NCBI RefSeq assembly: GCF_004833285.1
Contig: NZ_STFG01000001.1
Location: 310,001-374,000, forward strand
Source: Lampropedia puyangensis
Lineage (GTDB): Bacteria; Pseudomonadota; Gammaproteobacteria; Burkholderiales; Burkholderiaceae_C
Direction: 5' to 3'
DNA: 64,000 bases
Positions 28,259 through 38,836 of the stretch are shown piece by piece. A program made the position numbers and the translations under genes. The notes beneath the pieces are model-generated. The model was not told the DNA's origin and made no database searches. It worked only from the letters and a program-made list of their open reading frames with translations. The first letter of the stretch is position 1. Each line of letters starts with the position of its first letter.

Positions 28259-29272
28259 TTATGCCTCCATCACTTTTTTGAGAGCCTCGCCCACACGTGC
28301 GGGACCAGGGAAATACGACCATTCTTGTGCGTGTGGGTAGGGGATGTCCCAGCCCGCTACGCGCTCAATGGGCGCCTCAAGGTGGTAGAAGCAGTTTTCT
28401 TGCACAAGCGATAGCAGCTCTGCGCCGAAGCCGCTGGTTTTGGTGGCTTCATGTACCACCACGCAACGGCCCGTTTTCTGAACGGATTTGACGATGGTGG
28501 GCAAGTCCAGTGGCCAGATGCTACGCAGGTCAATGATCTCGGCATCCACGCCGGTTTCTTGCGCGGCAGCTTCAGCGACAAAGACCATCGTGCCATAGGC
28601 AATGACAGTGACGTCTTTGCCTTCACGCACCACTTTGGCGGAATCGAGTGGTACGGTGTAATGGCCATCGGGCACTTCGCCTAGCTCGTGTTTGGACCAA
28701 GGCACAACGGGTTTATCGTGATGCCCATCGAATGGACCGTTGTAGAGGCGCTTGGGCTCTAGGAAAACGACAGGGTCATTGTTTTCAATCGACGCAATCA
28801 GCATGCCTTTGGCGTCATACGGATTGCTTGGCATCACGGTGCGGATGCCACAGGTGTGGGTGAACAAGGCCTCCGGGCTTTGGCTGTGCGTTTGCCCGCC
28901 GTAAATACCGCCACCACAGGGCATGCGGATCACCATCGGGGCTGAAAAATCACCCGCTGAGCGGTAACGCAGGCGCGCCGCCTCGGACATGATTTGGTCT
29001 AAAGCAGGGTACACATAATCGGCAAACTGCACTTCGACTACTGGGCGCAAGCCGTACGCGGCCATTCCAACACCGGCACCGACAATGCCACTTTCTGTAA
29101 TGGGGGCATCGAATACACGGTTCTTGCCGTATTTGGCTTGCAGGCCTTCTGTGCAGCGAAATACACCGCCGAAATAGCCCACATCTTCGCCATACACCAC
29201 CACATTGCTATCGCGCGCGAGCATCACATCCATGGCCGAGCGCAAGGCCTGGATCATTGTCATTTTGGCCAT
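28259..29272 (-). CDS. bkdA2: Branched-chain 2-oxoacid dehydrogenase E1 beta subunit
   Basis: 337 residues from MAKMTMIQALRSAMD. A frame extending 86 codons upstream overlaps the E1-alpha gene and is not real. Typical E1-beta blocks are visible: VVVYGEDVGYFGGVFRCTEGL, FDAPITESGIVGAGVGMA, RMPCGGGIYGGQTHSQSPE (with the conserved His), and VIAYGTMVFVAEA. With E1-alpha it forms the thiamine diphosphate enzyme that decarboxylates the 2-oxoacids of Val, Leu and Ile. The ATG lies two bases after the E1-alpha stop. Confidence 0.95.
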   Translation of the reverse strand: MAKMTMIQALRSAMDVMLARDSNVVVYGEDVGYFGGVFRCTEGLQAKYGKNRVFDAPITESGIVGAGVGMAAYGLRPVVEVQFADYVYPALDQIMSEAARLRYRSAGDFSAPMVIRMPCGGGIYGGQTHSQSPEALFTHTCGIRTVMPSNPYDAKGMLIASIENNDPVVFLEPKRLYNGPFDGHHDKPVVPWSKHELGEVPDGHYTVPLDSAKVVREGKDVTVIAYGTMVFVAEAAAQETGVDAEIIDLRSIWPLDLPTIVKSVQKTGRCVVVHEATKTSGFGAELLSLVQENCFYHLEAPIERVAGWDIPYPHAQEWSYFPGPARVGEALKKVMEA

Positions 29273-29274
29273 GC

Positions 29275-30927
<1,653 letters not shown>

Positions 30928-32181
30928 ATGTCCTCTGTTATCGAACCATCGCCGAAAACGCTTTCCATGACGCAAGTACTGCTTTGCGGAGCCATGGTTG
31001 TCACGCTCTCTATGGGGGTTCGGCATGGCTTTGGTTTATGGTTGCAGCCGATTACTTCTCAGATGGGTTGGACGCGGCAGGATTTCTCATTGGCATTGGC
31101 CATTCAGAATCTGGCATGGGGTTTTTTTGGCGTTTTTGTTGGCATGGTGGCCGACCGATTGGGGGCGTTCAAGGTCTTGATTGCAGGGGCGTTGTGCTAC
31201 TGCGCAGGCTTATTGGGGATGGCTTATGCGCCAACGCCCCTGTGGTTTGCCCTGTTTACAGGTGTGTTGCTGGGTTTGGCACAGGCTGGCACTACGTATG
31301 CCGTTGTGTATGGTGTCGTAGGTCGGCAGATTCCGATGGAAAAGCGCTCGTGGGCAATGGGGGTGACTGCTGCTGCTGGCTCTTTTGGACAATTTTTGAT
31401 GCTGCCTGTTGAAGGCGGCTTGATTGGAACTCTGGGTTGGCAGGCCGCGTTAGTGGTGCTGTCAGTGCTGGTGCTCACCATCATTCCGTTGGCGTTTGGT
31501 TTGCGGGAGCCCGGTTTTGAACGCCGCCAAGCCAACCAGCCTGCAGTTGCGCATGCTGCTGACCAGACAATTGTGCAAGCCCTGCGTGAGGCGTTGGCGC
31601 AACCGAGTTTCTTATTGCTCACGGCAGGTTATTTTGTTTGCGGTTTCCAGGTGGTATTTATTGGTGTGCACATGCCAAGCTACCTGAGAGATTACCAACT
31701 GCCTGCCCATGTGGCGACTTATGCATTGGCTTTGATTGGTTTGTTCAACGTCTTTGGCACTTATGTGGCGGGGTGGCTGGGGCAAACCATGCCTAGGCGC
31801 AAGATCCTGTCCTTCATCTATTTTGCAAGGGCCATCGTTATCAGTGTATTTTTGGTCGTTCCCCTCAGCCCTATGAGCGTATATGTTTTTTCGGCCGTGA
31901 TGGGGACTTTGTGGCTATCCACTGTGCCACCTACTAATGCGACGGTGGCCCAAATTTTTGGTGTGCGGCATTTATCCATGCTTGGAGGTGTGGTTTTCCT
32001 CAGTCACCAAGTGGGCAGTTTTATGGGCGTGTGGTTGGGAGGCTACCTGTATGACCGCACGGGCAGCTATGACATCGTTTGGTATATTGCCATCGGGTTG
32101 GGGATTTTTGCTGGCCTGGTGAATTTGCCTGTCAATGAGCAGCCCTTGGTCCGCAAAAGTCCCGCACAAGCTATAGCGTAA
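30928..32181 (+). CDS. MFS transporter, oxalate/formate or monocarboxylate-antiporter-like
   Basis: 417 residues with 12 predicted spans. The start RHGFGLWLQPITSQMGWTRQDFSLALAIQNL and GMVADRLGAFKVL are typical of the OFA/MCT-like branch of the major facilitator superfamily. A long charged central loop (LREPGFERRQANQP) splits the two six-span halves. I use the ATG at 30928; a TTG four codons earlier is possible. It faces the bkd operon head to head, so a branched-chain or monocarboxylic acid substrate is a guess. Other small organic anions are equally possible. Confidence 0.88.
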   Translation: MSSVIEPSPKTLSMTQVLLCGAMVVTLSMGVRHGFGLWLQPITSQMGWTRQDFSLALAIQNLAWGFFGVFVGMVADRLGAFKVLIAGALCYCAGLLGMAYAPTPLWFALFTGVLLGLAQAGTTYAVVYGVVGRQIPMEKRSWAMGVTAAAGSFGQFLMLPVEGGLIGTLGWQAALVVLSVLVLTIIPLAFGLREPGFERRQANQPAVAHAADQTIVQALREALAQPSFLLLTAGYFVCGFQVVFIGVHMPSYLRDYQLPAHVATYALALIGLFNVFGTYVAGWLGQTMPRRKILSFIYFARAIVISVFLVVPLSPMSVYVFSAVMGTLWLSTVPPTNATVAQIFGVRHLSMLGGVVFLSHQVGSFMGVWLGGYLYDRTGSYDIVWYIAIGLGIFAGLVNLPVNEQPLVRKSPAQAIA

Positions 32182-32254
32182 GGCGCAGTGAGTTTTGTTG
32201 GCGAAACGTGGTTTTTAAAGCGCTGTTGTCAGCGTCTGATGGAGGCAATTCGTT

Positions 32255-32389
32255 GTGAATAAGAACTTGGTCTTGCAGGCGCTGGCTTTGTCGTTTGCGC
32301 TTGGCGTACTGGGGGCAGTTTTTTTCCTCTACACCAGTCCAGAGCTGATGGTGCGGTTGGCTGAGCAGTTGTGGTCTTGTTTCGGGTAG
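32255..32389 (+). CDS. 44-residue single-span membrane peptide
   Basis: A GTG-started frame of 44 codons with GGAGG ending 9 bases upstream. It begins MNKNLVLQALALSFALGVLG, continues with a hydrophobic core AVFFLY and ends in an amphipathic tail TSPELMVRLAEQLWSCFG. One transmembrane span (about 5-27) with a short C-terminal helix containing Trp and Cys near the end. No family known to me. It is 73 bases after the MFS gene and 150 bases before dapA, on the same strand. Confidence 0.6.
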   Translation: MNKNLVLQALALSFALGVLGAVFFLYTSPELMVRLAEQLWSCFG

Positions 32390-32461
32390 ATCGTGCTGAA
32401 TAGTGCCGCTGCTACTTAATGACTGCCTGTGCGGTCAACTCTTGCTGCGGTTTTTAATGAC

Positions 32462-32500
32462 GTGCAGCCCAAAGCGCATTAGATGCAGTTTGGGCTGCAC
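32462..32500 (+). promoter_or_regulatory. Perfect 12-bp stem-loop in the dapA leader
   Basis: GTGCAGCCCAAA (32462-32473) pairs perfectly with TTTGGGCTGCAC (32489-32500). Inside the loop GCAT-TAG-ATGC forms a second stem. It is followed by TAGAATGGCATTCT, which holds a -10-like TAGAAT and a 13-base palindrome. No T-run follows at once, so it looks like a leader element or operator of dapA, 40 bases before its ATG. Confidence 0.55.
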
Positions 32501-32539
32501 TAGAATGGCATTCTTTTTGGCAGGTAATTCATTTTTCTT

Positions 32540-33439
32540 ATGGCATCCTCTGCAATCGCTTTAACGGGCAGCATTGTCGCCCTAGTCACTCCCATGTTTG
32601 AAGACGGTCGTGTCGATTACCAGGGGTTGCGAAAACTGGTGGACTGGCATATCGAACAGGGCACTGACTGCATCAGCGTCGTAGGCACTACAGGTGAGTC
32701 CCCCACATTGACGCATGACGAACACCACGAAGTCATCCGTGTGACCGTTGAACATGCAGCGGGGCGTGTGCCAATCATGGCGGGCTGCGGTGCCAACTCC
32801 ACCGCAGAAGCGATTTCCTTGGCGCAATACGCCAAAAAAGTGGGGGCGCAAAGCCAGTTGCAAGTGGTTCCGTACTACAACAAGCCAACGCAAGAGGGGC
32901 AATATCTGCACTTCAAGGCGATCGCTGAGGCAACCCCTGATTTGCCTATGTACCTCTATAACGTGCCGGGTCGTTCCGTTGCTGATCTGCACCACGACAC
33001 TGTGCTGCGTTTGGCGCAAATTCCCAGCATCATTGGTATCAAAGAAGCCACAGGCGATATTGCCCGAGCACAGTGGTTGATTCGTGATGTGCCAGAAGAT
33101 TTTGCCGTCTATTCTGGGGACGACCCAACTGCCATTGCATTGATGCTATGCGGTGGGCACGGTAATATCAGCGTAACAGCCAACGTTGCGCCTGCATTGA
33201 TGAGTCAGTTGTGCAAAGCTGCTATTGCTGGCAATGCCAGTGAAGCCAATGCCATTCAACGCCAATTGCTGCCATTGCATAAAGCTTTGTTTAATGAGGC
33301 CAACCCGATTCCAGTGAAATGGGCGATGCATCGCCTTGGTTTGATTGGCCCCACTTTGCGCCAACCCATGACGCAACTGGCAGCACAATACCAGCCGCCA
33401 CTTGAAAATGCCTTGCGCTCATTAGGGCTGTTGGCTTGA
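32540..33439 (+). CDS. dapA: 4-hydroxy-tetrahydrodipicolinate synthase
   Basis: 299 residues, the usual length. DapA condenses pyruvate with aspartate semialdehyde, the first committed step to diaminopimelate and lysine. The TIM-barrel motifs are [11 protein letters not shown], the tyrosine/arginine segment [13 protein letters not shown] and the Schiff-base lysine in [10 protein letters not shown] palindromic leader precedes it. bamC follows 119 bases downstream, an order common in betaproteobacteria. Confidence 0.97.
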   Translation: MASSAIALTGSIVALVTPMFEDGRVDYQGLRKLVDWHIEQGTDCISVVGTTGESPTLTHDEHHEVIRVTVEHAAGRVPIMAGCGANSTAEAISLAQYAKKVGAQSQLQVVPYYNKPTQEGQYLHFKAIAEATPDLPMYLYNVPGRSVADLHHDTVLRLAQIPSIIGIKEATGDIARAQWLIRDVPEDFAVYSGDDPTAIALMLCGGHGNISVTANVAPALMSQLCKAAIAGNASEANAIQRQLLPLHKALFNEANPIPVKWAMHRLGLIGPTLRQPMTQLAAQYQPPLENALRSLGLLA

Positions 33440-33558
33440 TGGGAACTTGCGGGGCCAGAATGGCTCTGATGCCCTGTTGCGTTAGAGTCTATGTTTTTCT
33501 GTACTCGCGTTGGGTTTCATAGGCTGTTCTCCGGGCCAGCTCTTCAACATAATTTCGC

Positions 33559-34719
33559 ATGACACGTTTGATTCCTATGTCCTCCAAATCTGCTGCTTTC
33601 ACCCTCAGTCTGGCTGCAACAGCAGCGGTCTTGTCGGGCTGTTCGGTTCTGCAAAACGACAAAATTGATTACAAAAGTGCTTCTCGTGGCACATCGCTGG
33701 AGGTTCCTCCAGACTTGACGCAGCTGAGTACCGATGCCCGTTACAACGTGCCTGGCGGCGCTGTTTCGGCCAATGCTTTGCTGGCTACGCAAATCCGGCA
33801 AGGTGAAGGTGATCGTGTTGCCAGCGACCAAGTTGCAGACGTGCAAATTCATCGTGAAGGCAATGTACGTTGGCTCAGCGTGCCGCGTGCGCCTGATGTG
33901 CTGTGGGAACCCGTGCGACAGTTCTGGGCGGATAACGGTTTCGTCTTGGTGATGGATCAAGCGGCAATCGGAATCATGGAGACCGATTGGGCAGAAAACC
34001 GCGCCAAACTGCCACAAGACTTTATTCGTAACAGTTTGGGGCGTGTGCTCGACTCTTTGTATTCAACAGGGGAGCGTGACAAATTCCGTACGCGTCTTGA
34101 ACGCCGCAGCGATGGTGGAACAGACATCTACATCACCCATCGTGGCATGGTGGAGGAATACTCCAACCGTGCACAAGACTCCACTATTTGGGTGCCGCGC
34201 GATGCCGATCCTGAGTTGGAAACAGAATTCTTGCGTCGTCTGATGGTGCAGTTGGGTGTGAGCGAAGAGCAATCCAATGCCATTGTGCAAGCTGGTTTAG
34301 CCAGTGGCAGCGTTACAGCTGGCGCAGCGCCATCATCTGCGGCAAGCACTTTTGCTGCTGCGCGAATGGTTACGTTGGACGCCGTTCCTGCATTGGAGTT
34401 ACAGGACGACTTTGATCGGGCATGGCGCCGCGTTGGCACGGCCTTGGACCGCACTGGATTTACCGTAGAAGACCGTGACCGCTCGCAAGGGCTGTACTTT
34501 GTCCGCTATATTGCGCCAGATGCTGAGCGCGAGAAGCCAGGCTTCTTTGGCCGCGTCTTTGGTCAGGGCTCCTCTGCTCCTGCGCCAGTGCGTTACCGTT
34601 TGGTGGTGAAAAACCAAGGCCAACTTACGCATGTACAGGTGCAAGATGAGGCAGGAAACCTGGTGCCCGCAGGTCAAGCACAAGGCATCATCAAGTTGCT
34701 TTACGAAGATATGCGTTGA
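33559..34719 (+). CDS. bamC: Outer membrane assembly lipoprotein BamC
   Basis: 386 residues. A signal peptide with lipobox LSGC at about 26-29 directs lipidation. The unstructured N-terminal segment after it (DYKSASRGTSLEVPPDLTQL) is the part that in E. coli binds BamD. Two helix-grip domains follow (about 105-200 and 275-386), joined by a Ser/Ala-rich linker. BamC is an accessory subunit of the machine that inserts outer-membrane beta-barrels. A start at the second ATG (33577) would give an equally good signal peptide. Confidence 0.9.
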   Translation: MTRLIPMSSKSAAFTLSLAATAAVLSGCSVLQNDKIDYKSASRGTSLEVPPDLTQLSTDARYNVPGGAVSANALLATQIRQGEGDRVASDQVADVQIHREGNVRWLSVPRAPDVLWEPVRQFWADNGFVLVMDQAAIGIMETDWAENRAKLPQDFIRNSLGRVLDSLYSTGERDKFRTRLERRSDGGTDIYITHRGMVEEYSNRAQDSTIWVPRDADPELETEFLRRLMVQLGVSEEQSNAIVQAGLASGSVTAGAAPSSAASTFAAARMVTLDAVPALELQDDFDRAWRRVGTALDRTGFTVEDRDRSQGLYFVRYIAPDAEREKPGFFGRVFGQGSSAPAPVRYRLVVKNQGQLTHVQVQDEAGNLVPAGQAQGIIKLLYEDMR

Positions 34720-34743
34720 TACCGCGATGCAGGTTGATGGTGC

Positions 34744-35664
34744 GTGAGAAGTTTTCGTTTCCGCAGCCTAGCCAGTGGAAGTGCTGGCAATGCCACTTTG
34801 ATTGAAGCACCATGCGCAGCACAAAATGAGCCTTTTCGCGTACTGGTTGACTGTGGCTTGAATCTGCGCCAGTTGCGCGCACATCTTCATCATGATGGCT
34901 TGGATGTCAACGATATCCAGGCTATTTTTGTGACCCATGAACATTCAGACCATGTGGGTGCTTGCTTTGACCTAGCCGCACGCCTGCAGATTCCTGTGTG
35001 GAGTAGTTATGGGACTTGGCACGGTGCAGGGCAGCCCGATTGTGCAGGGATGTGGCAACCTGCATACGATGGCCAAGCCATTTTGTGGGGCGATATGAGT
35101 GCCACACCATTCACCGTGCCACATGATTCCCGCGAGCCGCTGCAACTGGTTATTACACACAACCAGCAACGGCTGGCATTGCTAACAGATTTGGGGCATG
35201 TGACAGAACATGTCTTGGCCCACGTGCGTGGTTGCCATGCCATCCTTCTGGAGTTCAATCATGACCCTGATTTACTGCAGAACTCTCGTTACCCTGCATT
35301 CTTAAAGCGCCGCATCAGTGGGCGTTTAGGCCATTTGTCGAACGCAGCAGCGGCTGCGTTGCTGCGCGAAGTCATTCACCCGGGCTTACATGCCGTTGTT
35401 GCTGGGCACCTGAGCAAGCAAAACAACCAGGTAGCTCATGTGCAGCAGTGGATGCAGCAGGCCACGCAGGGTTATCAGGTTGTGTTGTCGATTGCAAGCC
35501 AAGAACTGGGTTCCCCTTGGGTGGAGCTACCTTCTTCTTCGGTATGCAATAGCACGCAGGTATTGATTGAACAAACAATTGCAGGGATCTTAGAATCTCC
35601 GCTTGAGGCCATTGTGGTAACAAGCGCAGTGGCTGACACGGAAGGCAGCCCTTATGCGACATAG
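34744..35664 (+). CDS. MBL-fold metallo-hydrolase, YycJ-like
   Basis: 306 residues from a GTG. It begins FRSLASGSAGNATLIE, the start of the YycJ/WalJ-type group, and carries the zinc motif THEHSDHVG at about 63-71. A long C-terminal part with HLSKQNNQVAHV supplies the remaining metal ligands. These proteins are presumed nucleases or phosphodiesterases. It lies 25 bases past bamC, so the two probably share a transcript. The length (about 40 residues above typical) comes from the C-terminal tail. Confidence 0.85.
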   Translation: MRSFRFRSLASGSAGNATLIEAPCAAQNEPFRVLVDCGLNLRQLRAHLHHDGLDVNDIQAIFVTHEHSDHVGACFDLAARLQIPVWSSYGTWHGAGQPDCAGMWQPAYDGQAILWGDMSATPFTVPHDSREPLQLVITHNQQRLALLTDLGHVTEHVLAHVRGCHAILLEFNHDPDLLQNSRYPAFLKRRISGRLGHLSNAAAAALLREVIHPGLHAVVAGHLSKQNNQVAHVQQWMQQATQGYQVVLSIASQELGSPWVELPSSSVCNSTQVLIEQTIAGILESPLEAIVVTSAVADTEGSPYAT

Positions 35665-35754
35665 TTAACAGGGCATTGAAAAATCCTGCGCATGCATGAC
35701 TTTAGACTGCTGGTGGGCCTCACGTTTTGACTTGGGGTTTATTCTTGTATGTTT

Positions 35755-36132
35755 GCCAGTCAAAGCGATGCAGTAGAGCACGCGATTCGTCGTTTTGCAC
35801 TCAACCAAACATCAAAGCGGACAAGAAAGCCTTTTGAAGGGTGATTTCGAGCCTGCAGGGCCAAAATTAGCGTAAAAATTTTGCACTACGCGTACCAACT
35901 GCCGCTCACTAGGGATGCCAACAGGTAGTCCTGCAATAGCAATTTGAATAACAGTACTGGACCGAGTGCTGGGCTACCCGTTGTGTGCGCAGTACAAGTG
36001 GGTTAATCGTTTGCGTATGAACGCCAGATTGATCGTCACTGAATCTTGCGCACTAGGTGATCGGCTGGAACTCAAGAATTCCAGTGTCACCATCTCCAGC
36101 TCTTGGAGGTAAGCCCTTTGGGTTTTGAGCAT
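35755..36132 (-). pseudogene. Decayed IS1182-like transposase, N-terminal remnant
   Basis: On the reverse strand an ATG at 36132 opens MLKTQRAYLQELEMVTLEFL. The similarity to IS1182-type transposase starts then jumps frame several times: VPADHLVRKI, then INLAFIRKRLTHLYCAHNG followed by a stop, then GPVLLFKLLLQDYL in another frame, then GIPSERQLVRVVQ. In an intact family member these pieces follow one another in a single frame. At least three frameshifts and a stop codon make it non-functional. The catalytic half is absent and terminal repeats were not found. The end at about 35755 is approximate. Confidence 0.7.
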
Positions 36133-36148
36133 GGACCCTATTACGAAG

Positions 36149-36178
36149 AAACCCTCCGTTTTACGGGAGGGTTTTCTA
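36149..36178. terminator. Intrinsic terminator between relic and aminotransferase
   Basis: AAACCCTCC, an 8-base loop, GGAGGGTTT then TCT: a 9-bp stem with A/T flanks usable in both directions. It lies about 55 bases past the stop of the reverse-strand aminotransferase. Confidence 0.75.
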
Positions 36179-36231
36179 GAAGTCTCAGCGCCTGCATGCA
36201 GGCGCTTGGGAGTTTGTGAAGGCGCTGGACG

Positions 36232-37428
36232 TTATAGTACTTTTGCGATTGACGAGGCCACGTGGGCCAGGTTTTTCTCATTCAATGCAGCTACGCAGAT
36301 GCGGCCACTGTCGGTGCCGTACACACCAAACTCACTGCGCAAGCGCACCATCTGTTCTTTGCTCAAGCCGGAGTAGCTGAACATACCCACTTGGGTGGTG
36401 ATGTAGGACAAGTCTTGTGTGACGCCTGCTGCTTTGAGTCCGTCAACCAGCTTTTGGCGCATGGCTTTGATGCGCACACGCATTTCGCCCAACTCTTTTT
36501 CCCACAAAGCGCGCAATTCATCGTTGCCCAGCACGTAGGCCACAACAGCTGCGCCGTGTGTTGGTGGGTTGGAGTAGTTAGTGCGGATAGTTACTTTCAA
36601 CTGGCTCAACACGCGGCCAGCTTCTTCTTTGTCTTGGGTGACGACAGACAAAGCGCCAACGCGCTCTCCGTAGAGGCTGAAGCTCTTGGAGAAAGACGTG
36701 GAGACCAAGAAAGTCAGGCCAGCTGCAACGAACTTGCCAACGACGGCCCCATCTTCAGCCAAGCCTTGCGAGAAGCCTTGGTAAGCCATATCGAGGAATG
36801 GAGTCAGATTTTTAGCTTTAACCACTGCAATGATCTGGTCCCATTGGGCGTCAGTCAGATCGTAGCCTGTAGGGTTGTGGCAACAAGCGTGCAATACCAC
36901 GACGGTGCCTGCTGCGGCTGCATTCAGGTCGGCTAACAAGCCATCGAAGTTGATGCTGCGGCTGGCGGCATCGTAGTAGGCATAGGTGTCGACTTCAAAG
37001 CCTGCGTTCTGGAAAATGGCGCGGTGGTTTTCCCAGCTTGGGTTGGAGATCAATACTTTGACGTTGGGGTTGAGCTTGTGCAAAAAGTCTGCACCGACTT
37101 TCAGGCCGCCTGTGCCGCCAATGGCCTGAATAGTCGCGACGCGGCCTGAGGTGACGGGCTCAGAGCCTTTGCCAAACACCAATTCTTTGACCGCTTGGTC
37201 GTATGGTGCCAGACCATCGATAGGCAAATAGCCACGGGCTTTTGGGGTGGCTTGCAGTGCCGCTTCCGCCTTTTGCACCGCTTGCAGCAAAGGGAGTTTG
37301 CCGTTTTCGTCGAAGTACACGCCCACGCCCAAGTTCACTTTGTTGGGATTGGTGTCGGCGGCAAATTGTTCGTTCAGGCCCAAAATGGGGTCGCGCGGGG
37401 CCAGTTCGACGGCGGAAAACAATGACAT
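36232..37428 (-). CDS. Aromatic/aspartate aminotransferase
   Basis: 398 residues from MSLFSAVELAPRDPILGLNE, the usual AspC/TyrB start; a frame 10 codons longer is less likely. PLP contacts are visible: GTGGLKVGADFL, HACCHNPTGYDLT and the Schiff-base lysine in STSFSKSFSLYGERVGAL, with the substrate-arginine region near the C-terminus (GRICVAALNEKN). It moves amino groups between aspartate or aromatic amino acids and 2-oxoglutarate. It is oriented away from uvrB, an order seen in many Burkholderiales. AspC and TyrB cannot be told apart by eye. Confidence 0.95.
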   Translation of the reverse strand: MSLFSAVELAPRDPILGLNEQFAADTNPNKVNLGVGVYFDENGKLPLLQAVQKAEAALQATPKARGYLPIDGLAPYDQAVKELVFGKGSEPVTSGRVATIQAIGGTGGLKVGADFLHKLNPNVKVLISNPSWENHRAIFQNAGFEVDTYAYYDAASRSINFDGLLADLNAAAAGTVVVLHACCHNPTGYDLTDAQWDQIIAVVKAKNLTPFLDMAYQGFSQGLAEDGAVVGKFVAAGLTFLVSTSFSKSFSLYGERVGALSVVTQDKEEAGRVLSQLKVTIRTNYSNPPTHGAAVVAYVLGNDELRALWEKELGEMRVRIKAMRQKLVDGLKAAGVTQDLSYITTQVGMFSYSGLSKEQMVRLRSEFGVYGTDSGRICVAALNEKNLAHVASSIAKVL

Positions 37429-37637
37429 GAAACGTCCTAGATGGGTTAAAAAAGACAAAAAGCCAAGGAGAAACCCTAGCCGTGCAAGATTGTAGAACTT
37501 TCACGCCAGTGTGGGGAACTGGTGTTGCACTTGCCATGCACCCATCAGGTGCAATTCCAACAGTTTGTGTATTGCGCACACTGTACAAAGTATGCGGGCT
37601 TTGGAGTGTTCAGGCGTCTAAGTCGCCTGGGCGCTTT

Positions 37638-38615
37638 TCAGTCCAGAGTGATATTGGCCGCCTTAATCACCGCACTCCATTTGATTCGTTCGGCTTGGAT
37701 GTAGGCATCCATTTCTGCGGGGGTACTGGGAGTTGACTCCAAACCCAAACTGCTGAGTTTTTCTTGCAACTCAGGCGTTTGCATGACTGCTGCCATGGCT
37801 CGGTTCAACTGCATGGCTATGTCGGCTGGGGTGTTGGCTGGCACGACGATTCCTTGCCATGCATAAGCCTCAAAACCATCAAGCCCTTGTTCTTGCAAGG
37901 TGGCAATGTTGTCGAAATTTTTCACGCGTGAGGCACTGGCTACGCCAATGGCACGCAGACGACCTGAATGGATGAATTGTTGCCCAGCGGCGGTATCTAC
38001 GAACATGAAGGGTACTTGCCCGCTAATGACATCTTGCACGGCAGGGGCCGCACCACGGTAAGGGATGTGCGTGAACGTTAGTCCTGATTTTTCACGCAGC
38101 AGCTCGGAAGCCAGATGGTGCGGACTGCCTGCGCCTGGGCTGGCGTAATCGGCGCCTTGGTGGGCTTGGGCCCATTTCAGGAATTCTTGCCAATTGCGAG
38201 CTGGAACATCAGGGTGCACGACCAAAATCAAAGGGAAGCGCACCGTTAATCCAACCGAGGCCAAATCTTTTTGCGCGTCATATGACAGTTTGCTGTACAG
38301 GTAGGGGTTGGCCGCCAAGGTGCCTGTGTCGGCCGAAAGGAGCGTGTAGCCATCAGGTTTGGCGCGTGCGGTGTAGTCTGCCCCAATGTTGGTGGCTGCT
38401 CCGGGTTTGTTGCTTACAACCATGGGTTGTTTTAGCACTTTGCCCATGGCTTCGGCCAAGGTGCGCGCGACCACATCGGTACCCCCTCCTGCGGGATAAG
38501 GCACGACCCATTCAATTGGTTTGCTGGGATAATTTTGGCCAAAAACAGCTGGGGTGGCCAAAGCCAATAAAACCGTTGCGCTGGCCAAGGCCAGGCGTCG
38601 TGTCCATCGTTGCAT
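37638..38615 (-). CDS. Bug/TctC family periplasmic solute receptor
   Basis: 325 residues. A signal peptide ends near ATPAVFGQ. The Bug-family marks are YPSKPIEWVVPYPAGGGTDVVAR, NKPGAATNIGAD and HIPYRGAAPAVQDVISGQVPFMF. Such receptors bind small carboxylates (citrate, aspartate, nicotinate and others) in the periplasm, usually for tripartite transporters. No TctA or TctB membrane gene is near, as is common for the many orphan Bug genes in this bacterial group. The ligand is unknown. Confidence 0.93.
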   Translation of the reverse strand: MQRWTRRLALASATVLLALATPAVFGQNYPSKPIEWVVPYPAGGGTDVVARTLAEAMGKVLKQPMVVSNKPGAATNIGADYTARAKPDGYTLLSADTGTLAANPYLYSKLSYDAQKDLASVGLTVRFPLILVVHPDVPARNWQEFLKWAQAHQGADYASPGAGSPHHLASELLREKSGLTFTHIPYRGAAPAVQDVISGQVPFMFVDTAAGQQFIHSGRLRAIGVASASRVKNFDNIATLQEQGLDGFEAYAWQGIVVPANTPADIAMQLNRAMAAVMQTPELQEKLSSLGLESTPSTPAEMDAYIQAERIKWSAVIKAANITLD

Positions 38616-38836
38616 GCGCGTGTCTCCTGAATAAACAAGGTGTGCATGGCCCGCTCAATCAGGTGCAGGCAGGTGCACGTTTTTTTGATAAGGCCATTCT
38701 AAAAGTCTCCTCTTGGTTCGTGCGTCTTTGGAATCAGAGGGATTTCCCGCACATCACGCGAAGGCATATGTTGCTGCGCACTTGCGGTTCGCACGAAAGA
38801 AGGAGCCTTCGGGTACAGTGACAGGTTGCTTGTTGA

